Positions 22,782 through 30,185 of a stretch of 30,391 nt of DNA are shown one piece after another. Where the stretch lies: positions 1 through 30,391 of the forward strand of contig CAZYKR010000011.1 of assembly GCA_964648005.1 (NCBI GenBank), given 5' to 3'. The notes below the pieces were generated by a model. That model was not told the DNA's origin. It ran no database searches and saw only the letters and a program-made list of their open reading frames with translations. The number at the start of each line of letters is the position of its first letter. The stretch's first letter is position 1. The position numbers and the translations under genes are program-made. This DNA is from JAGQTE01 sp964648005. GTDB lineage: Bacteria; Actinomycetota; Acidimicrobiia; Acidimicrobiales; Acidimicrobilacustridaceae.

Positions 22782-23729
22782 GTGCGTCGTGCCGACCGAG
22801 AAGCCATCGAAACGATCGTCACGGCAGCGCTCGAGGCGGCGCCGGTGCGTGCCAAGACCGTGGCGGTGGGGGCCGAGCAGTGGGCCGATGATGCGCCGGA
22901 GCTGGTCCGGGCGCTCGCCGATGCCTGGGACCTCACCGTCGTCGGCGCGCTGGTCGGCGGTACGGAATCGATCGTGCTCGACGTGCGTCGTTCCGACGGC
23001 AGACCGGCCGCGCTGAAGCTGGTCATCCCGCGCGCCGGCGACGCGGCGAGGCACGAGATCACGGTGCTCCGGCTGATCGACGGCGACGGCGGCCCGGCGC
23101 TGTTCGAGGCGGACCCCGACCGCGGGGCGATCCTGATGGAGCGCCTCGGGCGGTCGCTGTCCGAGCTGGGCCTGCCGATGGAGCGCCGCCACAAGATCCT
23201 CTGCGACGTGGCGGCGCGGCTGTGGCGACCCGCCGCCGGGTGCGGCCTGCCGACCGGTGCCGACAAGGGACGGTGGCTGATCGGTGCCATCGCAGATCTG
23301 TGGGACCAGCTCGACCGTCCCATCACCGAGCGCGCCGTCGACCACGCCGTGGCGTGCGCGCAGCGCCGTGTCGACGCCCACGACGACGAGCGCGCCGTGC
23401 TCGTGCACGGCGACGTCCACCAGTGGAACGCGCTCGAGTCCAGCACCGGGTTCGCCCTGGTCGATCCCGACGGCCTGCTCGCCGAGCCCGAGTACGACCT
23501 CGGGATCGTGATGCGGGAGGATCCGGCGGAGCTGTTGGTCGAAGGCGCGTGGCATCGTGCGCACCGCCTGGCGGAGCGCACCGGTCTCGATCCGGTCGCC
23601 ACCTGGGAGTGGGGTGTCGTCGAGCGGGTCTCGACCGGCCTGGTCTGCACCCAGCTCGGACTCCAGCCGTTCGGCGAGCAGATGTTGGCGGCCGCCGAGG
23701 CCATCGCCGCCGGCACACTCGACCGATAG
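22782..23729 (+). CDS. APH(6)/hydroxyurea-kinase-like phosphotransferase
   Basis: This 315-residue kinase-like protein has an ATP-binding Lys in AALKLVI (Lys79), Glu in ARHEITVL (Glu92), a catalytic loop VHGDVHQWN (Asp211, Asn216) and the Mg site VDPDG (Asp228). The DPDGLLAEPEYDLG continuation is that of the streptomycin 6-kinase/hydroxyurea-resistance group. Relatives outside resistance clusters phosphorylate unknown metabolites, so a resistance role should not be assumed. The start is GTG 22782; its ribosome-binding site is weak. Motif copy A is 91 bases upstream. It may share control with the divergent P450. Confidence 0.82.
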   Translation: MRRADREAIETIVTAALEAAPVRAKTVAVGAEQWADDAPELVRALADAWDLTVVGALVGGTESIVLDVRRSDGRPAALKLVIPRAGDAARHEITVLRLIDGDGGPALFEADPDRGAILMERLGRSLSELGLPMERRHKILCDVAARLWRPAAGCGLPTGADKGRWLIGAIADLWDQLDRPITERAVDHAVACAQRRVDAHDDERAVLVHGDVHQWNALESSTGFALVDPDGLLAEPEYDLGIVMREDPAELLVEGAWHRAHRLAERTGLDPVATWEWGVVERVSTGLVCTQLGLQPFGEQMLAAAEAIAAGTLDR

Positions 23730-23789
23730 CCGACGTCAGGCGTCGAACCACCGTCGTCCCGTCGTCGCCCGGCGGGGCATGCGATCATC

Positions 23790-24380
23790 ATGCCCGTGCT
23801 GTTTCCCGGTCCGGTCGTCGAACGTATCGAGCGCGGTGAGATCACCCTCGCCTTCCGCCGCTGGAAGCGGCCGACCGTGGTGGCGGGCGGTGCGTTGCAC
23901 AGCCCGGCGGGGCTGCTGGCCATCGAGGAGGTCACGATCGTGACCGAGGCCGACATCACCGAAGCCGATGCGCGCGACGCCGGCTACGACACCATCGACC
24001 AGCTCATCGCCTCGTTGCAGCACGGCGACGGCCGCACGCTGTACCGCATCCGGTTCCGGCGTGCCGGCGACGACCCCCGGCACGCGCTGCGGGCGGATGC
24101 CGACCTCGACGATGTGCAGATCGCCGCCATCGACGCGCAGCTCGACCGCTGGGACGCCGCCAGCAAGACGGGCCTGTGGACGGCTGACGTGCTGCGGCTC
24201 ATCGCCGCCCGGCCTGGGGAGTCGTCGGCGGAGCTGGTCGCCGACCGGCCGGAGGAGCGCCACGTCTTCAAGCGTCGGGTGCGTCACCTCAAGAAGCTCG
24301 GGCTCACCGAGAGCCTCGAGGTCGGGTACCGCCTCTCGCCCCGCGGCCAGGCGTACCTCGAACGCACCGACCGTCACTGA
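23790..24380 (+). CDS. ASCH-like domain protein with a C-terminal winged-helix-like region
   Basis: This 196-residue protein has an ASCH-like barrel (residues 1-92: PVVERIERGEITLAFRRWKRPTV, then TLYRIRFR), a linker, and a C-terminal helical part (about 128-190: TADVLRLIAARPGESSAELV, VFKRRVRHLKKLGLTESLEVGYRLSPRGQAYL). The C-terminal part looks like a winged helix and could bind nucleic acid. The N-terminal half aligns with the short ASCH-like protein at 13340-13663. Together the halves suggest a nucleic-acid-linked role, unproved. It is a single gene, 60 bases after the kinase-like gene, with repeat copy 2 about 79 bases beyond its stop. Confidence 0.75.
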   Translation: MPVLFPGPVVERIERGEITLAFRRWKRPTVVAGGALHSPAGLLAIEEVTIVTEADITEADARDAGYDTIDQLIASLQHGDGRTLYRIRFRRAGDDPRHALRADADLDDVQIAAIDAQLDRWDAASKTGLWTADVLRLIAARPGESSAELVADRPEERHVFKRRVRHLKKLGLTESLEVGYRLSPRGQAYLERTDRH

Positions 24381-24455
24381 CGAACGACGGCGGTCGGCCG
24401 ACGGCTCAGGCAGTCGTCCGGCGCATCGGCGCAGACCGCCGCCCGGCGCATCGAG

Positions 24456-24513
24456 TGTGCAGATCGCGTCGATATCGCGCCGGATCTGCACAGTCGTTCT
24501 CGGCACGACCGTG
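24456..24513 (+). repeat. Dispersed intergenic hairpin element, copy 2 (55-bp core 24459-24513)
   Basis: The core starts GCAGATCGCGT and ends ACGACCGTG. Perfect 10-bp arms TGTGCAGATC (24456-24465) and GATCTGCACA (24483-24492) flank a GATATC-containing spacer. It lies between two converging genes, in a 181-bp gap where I see nothing else. Confidence 0.85.
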
Positions 24514-24561
24514 ACTGCCCGCGACCGGCAGCGGGGGACCGGCGGGACCTGACCGTCGACG

Positions 24562-24915
24562 TCAGCGGGCGGTGGAACCGGTGGCGTCGGTGATGTCGTC
24601 GAGGCGGACGACGCGCTTGTCGGTGAAGACCTCGCCATGGCGCTCGATCGCGGCGAGGCGTCGGTCGTCGGCGAGGTACGCGGCGAGGGCCTTCTCATTC
24701 GGGAACCACAGGACGTGGAGCTCGAGCGGCTCGGTCTCGGGCTCGTCGGCGGTGCGCCCGCCGCGGAACAGGACGCGGCCGCCGTGATCTGGCAACAGCG
24801 CCAGCACCTCGTCCTCGAAGGCGCGGGCAGCGGCGGCGTTGTCGCTCGGCCCGTAGCCGTGGAAGCCGATGGTCAGCCCCGGGTCGGACCGGTCCTCGCC
24901 GCTCGCCTGCCCCAT
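24562..24915 (-). CDS. Small alpha/beta-barrel protein (DUF1330 / ABM-like)
   Basis: This 117-residue protein has LTIGFHGYGPSDNAAAARAFEDEVLALLPDHGGRVLFRG followed by ELHVLWFPNEKALAAYLADDRRLAAIERHG, the two-repeat ferredoxin-like layout of dimeric alpha-beta-barrel proteins. DUF1330 and antibiotic-monooxygenase-like proteins share this form, and the specific family is unsure. Members are small dimers of unknown or oxygenase function. The ATG is at 24915, 10 bases after the Ddn-like gene's stop, so the two are probably one operon. Confidence 0.68.
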   Translation of the reverse strand: MGQASGEDRSDPGLTIGFHGYGPSDNAAAARAFEDEVLALLPDHGGRVLFRGGRTADEPETEPLELHVLWFPNEKALAAYLADDRRLAAIERHGEVFTDKRVVRLDDITDATGSTAR

Positions 24916-24925
24916 CGGCGCAACG

Positions 24926-25468
24926 CTAGCGATGGTCGTCGCTCGCCGGTTCGGCTGTTTGCGCCGGTTCGGCCGGGTCTGCTGGTTCGGCTGGGTCCGT
25001 CGGTTCGAAGAGGACGACCGGGGTGGGGGCGGATCGGGATGCGGCGTAGGCATCGAGGCCCTCGTCGATGGCGGCCCACCGTTGCCACAGCCGGGCGCGC
25101 TCGTCACCTTGCGCCACCCGAGCCCGCACGGCACGTTCGGGCTGGCCCTTGGTGCGGATGACGGCGTCGCGATGGGCTTCGAGGTTCAGCCACCACGCCG
25201 GCTGCCCTTCGTCCCAGCCGTTCATGGCGAGCACGACCGGGGTCGTGCCGTCCTCGATGTAGCCGACGATGACGCCGCGCGGCTCGCCGGATCGCCGGCC
25301 GGTCGTCGTGAGGTGCATCGCCCCCCACCCGCGTTTGGCCTGCGGCGTCCACAACACCCTGCTGCCCAACACCCGGTAGGCCACGCGGTGTACCCGCCAG
25401 AAGAGGTGCTTGAACCACGGCGGCGGCAGCTTCGGTGGCGGTGCGGTCGTGCTGTCGTTGGGGCTCAC
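24926..25468 (-). CDS. Ddn-type F420H2-dependent nitroreductase/quinone reductase family protein
   Basis: This 180-residue split-beta-barrel protein is of the deazaflavin-dependent nitroreductase (Ddn/Fqr) family. It shows HLTTTGRRSGEPRGVIVGYIEDG (residues 52-74) and NGWDEGQPAWWLNLEAHRDAVI (83-104), the family's cofactor and substrate blocks. It should use reduced F420 to reduce quinones or similar compounds, perhaps at the membrane via its hydrophobic/basic N-terminus. Residues about 157-176 are a Pro/Ala/Glu tail made by imperfect DNA repeats, unusual for this family. GAGGAGGCGGC precedes the GTG at 25468, so this start is firm. Confidence 0.85.
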   Translation of the reverse strand: MSPNDSTTAPPPKLPPPWFKHLFWRVHRVAYRVLGSRVLWTPQAKRGWGAMHLTTTGRRSGEPRGVIVGYIEDGTTPVVLAMNGWDEGQPAWWLNLEAHRDAVIRTKGQPERAVRARVAQGDERARLWQRWAAIDEGLDAYAASRSAPTPVVLFEPTDPAEPADPAEPAQTAEPASDDHR

Positions 25469-25577
25469 GCCGCCTCCTCGTGCTGCGCAGGTGCAGGAAG
25501 GCTTGCGCGTGCACGATGCCACCGTGCACCACAGCCCGGACAGGGCCGAACGGCAGTACGCGTTCGGTTGTGGCGAT

Positions 25578-25639
25578 CGACCCGGCAGATCGCGTCACCA
25601 ACTCACGAGATCTGCCGGGTCGTTCTGTCAACGACCGTG
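25578..25639 (+). repeat. Dispersed intergenic hairpin element, copy 3 (55-bp core 25585-25639)
   Basis: Perfect 14-bp arms CGACCCGGCAGATC (25578-25591) and GATCTGCCGGGTCG (25609-25622) are followed by 7-bp arms GGTCGTT (25618-25624) and AACGACC (25630-25636). The core starts GCAGATCGCGT and ends ACGACCGTG. It lies between divergent genes (25468 minus and 25706 plus). Confidence 0.88.
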
Positions 25640-25705
25640 CCGGCCACGACCGGGCCGGTGCTGCCTCGACCGCGAGCGACTCGTCGCCGGCTGCCTGCTC
25701 CTACG

Positions 25706-26656
25706 ATGCCGGCTGTGTCCGACCCCGTCGCCGCCCTGTTCTCGGACCCCGACCACATGGGGCGGACCGACGCCGTGGTGGTGCTGCGTGACGGTGACGT
25801 CGTCGCCGAGCGCTACGGCGAGGGCATCGGCCCGGACGACACGCTGCGCTCGTGGTCGATGGCCAAGAGCATGCTGCACGCAGCGATCGGCTTGCTCGTC
25901 GATCGGGGCGCGATCGACCTCGACGCCCGGGCGGCGGTCGCAGCGTGGGCGGACCCCGACGACCCGCGCCATGCCATCACCCCCCGCCAGCTGCTGACCA
26001 TGCGCGCCGGACTGACGTGGACCGAGGAACCGGTCGGGCGCACCCTGCCCGACGTCGTGCATTTGGTCTACGGCAACGACGGGCGGCCGCAGCCCGACTC
26101 GGCGGCGTGGGCGGCGGACCGGCCGCTCAGCTACGCGCCCGGCGCGCACTTCCAGTACGCCAGCGCCTGCAGCGCCGTCCTCGCCGGCATCCTGCGCGAC
26201 ACGGTCGGTGCGGGGCCGGACGGGGCGTCGTGGCTGCGCACGCATCTGTTCGATCCTGTCGGGATGGCGTCGGCGACGCCGCGCTTCGACGAGGCCGGCA
26301 CGTGGTTGGCGTCGTCGTTCTGCTTCTGCACGGCCCGGGACTTCGCCCGGTTCGGCCAGCTCTACCTCGACGAGGGCGTGCGCGCCGACGGCCGCCGACT
26401 CCTCGACCCGGCGTGGGTCGCCACCGCTGCCGTGGAGACCGGACGAGACACCCTCGGCCGAATCCACACCATGCACTGGTGGCGATTCGGCGACGACCCC
26501 TGGGGTGCCTACGGCGCTTCGGGCTACCTGGGCCAGCACATCGTCGTCGTGCCGCCGCTGCGTCTCGTCGTCGTGCGCCTCGGCGAGACGCCCACCGAGC
26601 AGCGCCAGCATGTCCACGCCGCCCTCACGGACCTCATCGCCTCGTTCGACGAGTAG
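25706..26656 (+). CDS. Serine hydrolase, class C beta-lactamase-like
   Basis: This 316-residue protein has the beta-lactamase/esterase nucleophile SMAK (Ser51, Lys54). The second-loop tyrosine is in FQYASAC (Tyr151, Ser153), where class C enzymes have YxN, and a third segment GASGYLGQHI may serve as the KTG equivalent. The mix resembles 6-aminohexanoate-dimer-hydrolase/esterase-like relatives rather than true beta-lactamases. No signal peptide is visible, so it is probably cytosolic. The start is ATG 25706; no ribosome-binding site is seen. The upstream gap holds repeat copy 3. Confidence 0.85.
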   Translation: MPAVSDPVAALFSDPDHMGRTDAVVVLRDGDVVAERYGEGIGPDDTLRSWSMAKSMLHAAIGLLVDRGAIDLDARAAVAAWADPDDPRHAITPRQLLTMRAGLTWTEEPVGRTLPDVVHLVYGNDGRPQPDSAAWAADRPLSYAPGAHFQYASACSAVLAGILRDTVGAGPDGASWLRTHLFDPVGMASATPRFDEAGTWLASSFCFCTARDFARFGQLYLDEGVRADGRRLLDPAWVATAAVETGRDTLGRIHTMHWWRFGDDPWGAYGASGYLGQHIVVVPPLRLVVVRLGETPTEQRQHVHAALTDLIASFDE

Positions 26657-26707
26657 GCGGTTCTCAGCTGTCCCACGAAGCATGTGCGGCGTCGTGAACG
26701 ACGGGTG

Positions 26708-27079
26708 TCAGGGGCGCGCCTGCATGGAGTCTTCGAGCACCAGCGAAGCGAGGTCGGGCGGGAACATGGAACGGATGTCCTCGGCGAACAGGCTGCCGTC
26801 ACGCGGGACGGTGATCTCGGCGTCGGTGACAAGCATCGGAGCGGAGACGCCACCGGAGCTCGGTCCCATGCAAGTGGCCCAAACGTAGGACTCGTTTCCC
26901 TCGCGACCGAGCAGGCGAACGTCGCACGTGGCGTCGCCGTTGTTCGAGGCGATGCGTTCGGCGAGCTCTGCCTCGGCTCGGCGCACGGCAGGGTCCGTGC
27001 GGTCGGGCAATGCATGGGATCCGGAACATCCTGCGGCGCCGACGATGGCCGTCGCGAGGATCCAAGGCACTCGTCGCAT
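26708..27079 (-). CDS. Small putative lipoprotein
   Basis: This 123-residue protein starts RRVPWILATAIVGAAGC, a short signal with lipobox GAAGC (Cys18), so it should be exported and lipidated. The mature part has a CDVRLLGREGNESYVWATCMG segment with two further Cys that could pair, and no recognised family. The ATG is at 27079. It is divergent from the amidohydrolase operon, and its own promoter was not seen. Confidence 0.7.
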   Translation of the reverse strand: MRRVPWILATAIVGAAGCSGSHALPDRTDPAVRRAEAELAERIASNNGDATCDVRLLGREGNESYVWATCMGPSSGGVSAPMLVTDAEITVPRDGSLFAEDIRSMFPPDLASLVLEDSMQARP

Positions 27080-27129
27080 CCACGGAGTATCGCGTGCTCC
27101 CGGCGCCAGTCGCCTCGGAGCGTGCGATC

Positions 27130-27154
27130 AGACAGTTTTGAGGAATGTCTTGCC
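27130..27154 (+). promoter_or_regulatory. Shared 25-bp operator-like motif, copy B
   Basis: AGACAG at the left and GTCT at 27147-27150, aligning without gaps to copies at 18745 and 22666. The flank CGATC to its left is shared with copy A. Its end overlaps the -35 of the promoter at 27150-27178. Confidence 0.65.
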
Positions 27155-27178
27155 ATGATCGGCGCGGCTTGGTACAAC
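27150..27178 (+). promoter_or_regulatory. Promoter of the amidohydrolase operon
   Basis: TTGCCA (27150-27155), a 17-base spacer, then extended -10 TGGTACAAC (hexamer 27173-27178). The leader to the ATG at 27231 is 52 bases and contains GGGGGAGG. Spacing to the motif matches that of the promoter at 18765. Confidence 0.5.
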
Positions 27179-27230
27179 GGGCGCAGGCCCGAGCGGAGGT
27201 GCTACCGGGCGCGATGGGGGAGGCAGCTGC

Positions 27231-28502
27231 ATGGCGGACATGACCGTCGACACGACCGTCGACAGCGATGAGGCGAACTACGTCGTCGTCTCCGCCGATT
27301 GCCACGGCGGCGCCAGCATCCGTGACTACCGCCCGTACCTCGAGTCCCGCTACCACGACGACTTCGACGCCTGGGTGACGACGTTCGACAACCCCTACGA
27401 CGACGTCAAGGGCGCCGACGCCGACCGCAACTGGGACTCCGAGCGCCGCCTGCGCGAGATGGAGGCCGACGGCATCGTGGGCGAGGTGATCTTCCCCAAC
27501 ACGATCCCGCCGTTCTTCCCCAAGGTGTCGCTGCTGAACCAGGCGCCGGGCGCGTCGGCTGGCGACCTCGAGCGCCGTTGGGCCGGCCTGCGCGCCCACA
27601 ACCGCTGGCTCGCCGACTTCTGCGCCGCCGCCCCGGGACGGCGCGCCGGCATCTGCCAGATCATGCTGCACGACGTCGCCGGCTCGGTCGACGAGATCCG
27701 CTGGGCGCACGAGCACGGCCTCACGGGCGGGGTCCTGTTGCCGGGCGCGCCCCCCGGCTCGGGCGTCCCCCCGCTGTACGCCCCGGACTACGAACCGATC
27801 TGGGCCGTCTGCGACGAACTCGGCATGCCGGTCAACCACCACAGCGGCAGCGCCGCCCCCGACATGGGTGACTACCCGGCGGCCCAAGCGGTGTTCCTGC
27901 TGGAAGTCACCTGGTGGGCGCACCGGTCGCTGTGGCACCTGATCTTCGCCGGCGTGATGGAGCGCCACCCCGACCTGCAGTTCGTGTTCACCGAGCAGGG
28001 CACGGCGTGGATCCCCGAGGAGCTGACCCGGCTCGACTACTACGCCGGCCGGCTCGCCGGCGCCGGGGGCGCGGCCGGGTCGCAGGAGGCGCGCTTCGGC
28101 GCCGCCACCAAGGCGCTGTCGCTCAAGCCGTCCGAGTACTGGGCCCGCCAGTGCCACCTCGGGTCGAGCTTCATCCGCCGCCACGAGGTCGACCTGCGCG
28201 ACCAGGTCGGCGTCGACCGGATCATGTGGGGCAGCGACTTCCCTCACCTCGAGGGGTGCTGGCCCTTCTCGCGCCAGCACCTGCGCGTCGCCTTCGCCGA
28301 CGTGCCCACCGACGAGGTGCGCGCCATGGTCGGCACCAACGCCGCCCGCCTCTACCAGCTCGACCTCGACGTGCTCGAGCCGCTGGCGGCGCAGTTCGGT
28401 CCCAGCCCGGCCGAGGTCGCCACGCCGTTGCCGGCCGAGGACATCCCCGACGAGGCGCTGCGCTGCCCGGCCTTCGCCGCCGCCCGCTTCATGGGCCGCT
28501 GA
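27231..28502 (+). CDS. Amidohydrolase family metal-dependent hydrolase (PF04909-like)
   Basis: This 423-residue TIM-barrel protein begins SADCHGGASIRDYRPYLESRY, with Asp23 and His25 in place of the usual HxH pair (D-C-H). It has NHHSG (His203/His204) and GSDFPH (Asp336), the metal and catalytic positions of the ACMSD-like branch. Such enzymes decarboxylate or hydrolyse ring-cleavage-type products; the substrate is unknown. GGGGGAGG precedes the ATG. It opens an operon with an ADC-like, an SDR and a second amidohydrolase gene, which begins with a similar SSDTHAG motif. The promoter carries motif copy B. Confidence 0.88.
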   Translation: MADMTVDTTVDSDEANYVVVSADCHGGASIRDYRPYLESRYHDDFDAWVTTFDNPYDDVKGADADRNWDSERRLREMEADGIVGEVIFPNTIPPFFPKVSLLNQAPGASAGDLERRWAGLRAHNRWLADFCAAAPGRRAGICQIMLHDVAGSVDEIRWAHEHGLTGGVLLPGAPPGSGVPPLYAPDYEPIWAVCDELGMPVNHHSGSAAPDMGDYPAAQAVFLLEVTWWAHRSLWHLIFAGVMERHPDLQFVFTEQGTAWIPEELTRLDYYAGRLAGAGGAAGSQEARFGAATKALSLKPSEYWARQCHLGSSFIRRHEVDLRDQVGVDRIMWGSDFPHLEGCWPFSRQHLRVAFADVPTDEVRAMVGTNAARLYQLDLDVLEPLAAQFGPSPAEVATPLPAEDIPDEALRCPAFAAARFMGR

Positions 28503-28512
28503 GGAGGACTCG

Positions 28513-29307
28513 ATGCCCACGCCCGCCATCCGCTACGGCGCCCGTCCCGTCGCCGACCGCGCCGACCGCGAGGTGGCTGCCACCAAGCTCGGCGCCTGGT
28601 CGACGTCGCTCACCGCCACCTTCACCACCGACCCCGCCGTCGTCGCCGCCGTGCTGCCGCCCCCGCTGGCCCCGACCGCCGAACCGCTTGTGAAGGTCGG
28701 CGTGTCGCGCGTCGATCTCGGCGGCACCTACCCGCCGTTCGGTGCCGGCACCGTGGCGGTCGCCGCCCGCCACGATGACCTCGAGGGCTGGTACCCGCTG
28801 CTGATGCCGATGACCACCGAACAGGCCGTCATCGGCGGGCGCGAGACGTTCGGCGAGCCGAAGAAGCTGGCGCAGATCGCGCTCGACCTCGACGAGGCGA
28901 CCGGCACCGTGTCGGCGACGGTCGCCCGGATGGGCGCCACCATCGTCGAGATCGGCGGCACGGTCGGCACCGAGCTCGTCCCGCCGCCGGCCGGCGACCG
29001 CGTCGACTTCTACGTCAAGTTCCTGCGAGCGCCGTCCGGCGTCGGCTTCGACGACGACCCGTGGCTCGTGCACTGCCACCGCGAGACCGAGACCCGCTCG
29101 CACCGCGCCGTCGACGGCAGCCTCGTGCTCGGCGAGTCTCGCTTCGACCCGGTGGCCGACATCCCGATCGTCGGCGGCCTCGCCATCACGTTGTCCGAGC
29201 GTCGCAGCTCGCAGTGGGGTGAGCTGGTCGAGCGGGTGCCCGCCGCCGACATCGAGCCCTACGCCCACCAGCGCTACGACGACCTCTCCCCGGCGGGGAA
29301 GGACTGA
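28513..29307 (+). CDS. Acetoacetate decarboxylase-like (ADC) family protein
   Basis: This 264-residue protein has the ADC landmark GRETFGEPKKLA (residues 109-120), where Lys117/Lys118 match the Schiff-base and neighbouring Lys of acetoacetate decarboxylase. VKVGVSRVDLGGTYPPFG and FYVKFLRAP also fit the fold. It could decarboxylate a beta-keto acid or do a related aldol-type step on a ring-cleavage product. GAGGAGGA precedes the ATG, 10 bases after the amidohydrolase stop. Its TGA overlaps the SDR start by one base. Confidence 0.86.
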   Translation: MPTPAIRYGARPVADRADREVAATKLGAWSTSLTATFTTDPAVVAAVLPPPLAPTAEPLVKVGVSRVDLGGTYPPFGAGTVAVAARHDDLEGWYPLLMPMTTEQAVIGGRETFGEPKKLAQIALDLDEATGTVSATVARMGATIVEIGGTVGTELVPPPAGDRVDFYVKFLRAPSGVGFDDDPWLVHCHRETETRSHRAVDGSLVLGESRFDPVADIPIVGGLAITLSERRSSQWGELVERVPAADIEPYAHQRYDDLSPAGKD

Positions 29308-30185
29308 TGCGCGACGTCGACGGCAAGGTCGCCGTCGTCACCGGCGGCGCCGGCGGCGTCGGCAAGGCCCTCGGCGCCTGCTTCGCCGAGGCCGGTATGC
29401 GCGTGGTGCTCGCCGACGTGTTCGCCGACCCGTTGGGCGAGGCCGTCGCCGAGCTGCGCGCCGACGGCCACGACGTCATCGGCGTCGCCACCGACGTGTC
29501 GGACTACGCCTCGGTCGAGCACCTGCGCGACGAGGCCTACGCCGCCTTCGGCGCCGTCCACGTGCTCTGCAACAACGCCGGCGTCGGCGCCGGGGCCGAA
29601 GGCAAGATGTGGGAGCACACCCTCAACGACTGGGGGTGGGGCTTCGCCGTGAACCTGTGGGGCGTCATCCACGGCATCAAGGCGTTCGTGCCGGCGATGC
29701 TCGCCGGCGGCGAGGACGGCCACGTCGTCAACACGTCGTCGGGCAATGGCGGGGTCGCCCCGCTGCCGAGCACTGCCATCTATGCCACGACCAAGTCGGC
29801 CGTCACGACCCTGACCGAGGTGCTCTACGCCCAGCTGCGCCAGGTCGACGCGCCCATCGGCGTGTCCGTGCTCTACCCCGGGCCGAAGGTGCTACGCACC
29901 GGGCTGCTCGAGTCGTCGAGCAAGCGGCCCGAGCGCTGGGCCAACGCCGAGCCGCGCCGCACGCCGTACACGACCATCGAGTCGTTCGAGGCCCGCATGG
30001 CGGCGGCGGGCATCCCCGTCGAGTACACGCCGGTCGAGGCCGTCGCCGCAGAGTGCCTCGCCGGCATCCTCGAGGACCGCTTCTGGATCCTCCCCGCCAG
30101 CGAGAAGACCGACGCCAAGATCGACGCCCGCGCCACCTCGATGCGCGAGCGCTCGGCCCCCACCTACCTGGAGGACCCGCTATGA
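29307..30185 (+). CDS. SDR family NAD(P)-dependent oxidoreductase
   Basis: This 292-residue classical short-chain dehydrogenase has the TGGAGGVG cofactor turn (residues 12-19), Asp63 in ATDVSD, NNAG (89-92), Ser144/Ser145, and YATTK with Tyr159 and Lys163. It oxidises an alcohol or reduces a ketone with NAD(P). The long C-terminal segment (about 200-292) is usual for substrates larger than simple sugars. Its ATG overlaps the ADC stop (TGATG), and its TGA overlaps the next ATG (ATGA), so the operon is tightly coupled. Confidence 0.92.
   Translation: MRDVDGKVAVVTGGAGGVGKALGACFAEAGMRVVLADVFADPLGEAVAELRADGHDVIGVATDVSDYASVEHLRDEAYAAFGAVHVLCNNAGVGAGAEGKMWEHTLNDWGWGFAVNLWGVIHGIKAFVPAMLAGGEDGHVVNTSSGNGGVAPLPSTAIYATTKSAVTTLTEVLYAQLRQVDAPIGVSVLYPGPKVLRTGLLESSSKRPERWANAEPRRTPYTTIESFEARMAAAGIPVEYTPVEAVAAECLAGILEDRFWILPASEKTDAKIDARATSMRERSAPTYLEDPL

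Noticed and set aside
22644..23564. An upstream in-frame extension of the second P450
   Set aside because: It runs antisense through the kinase-like gene; the ATG at 22643 has a fitting promoter and gives a normal P450 length.
22782..23729. Calling this gene an antibiotic resistance kinase
   Set aside because: The fold fits APH(6)-like proteins, but the context is catabolic and many such relatives have no resistance role.
25706..26656. Calling this a true beta-lactamase
   Set aside because: It lacks a visible signal peptide and a standard YxN/KTG set, so a serine esterase or amidase role is at least as likely.
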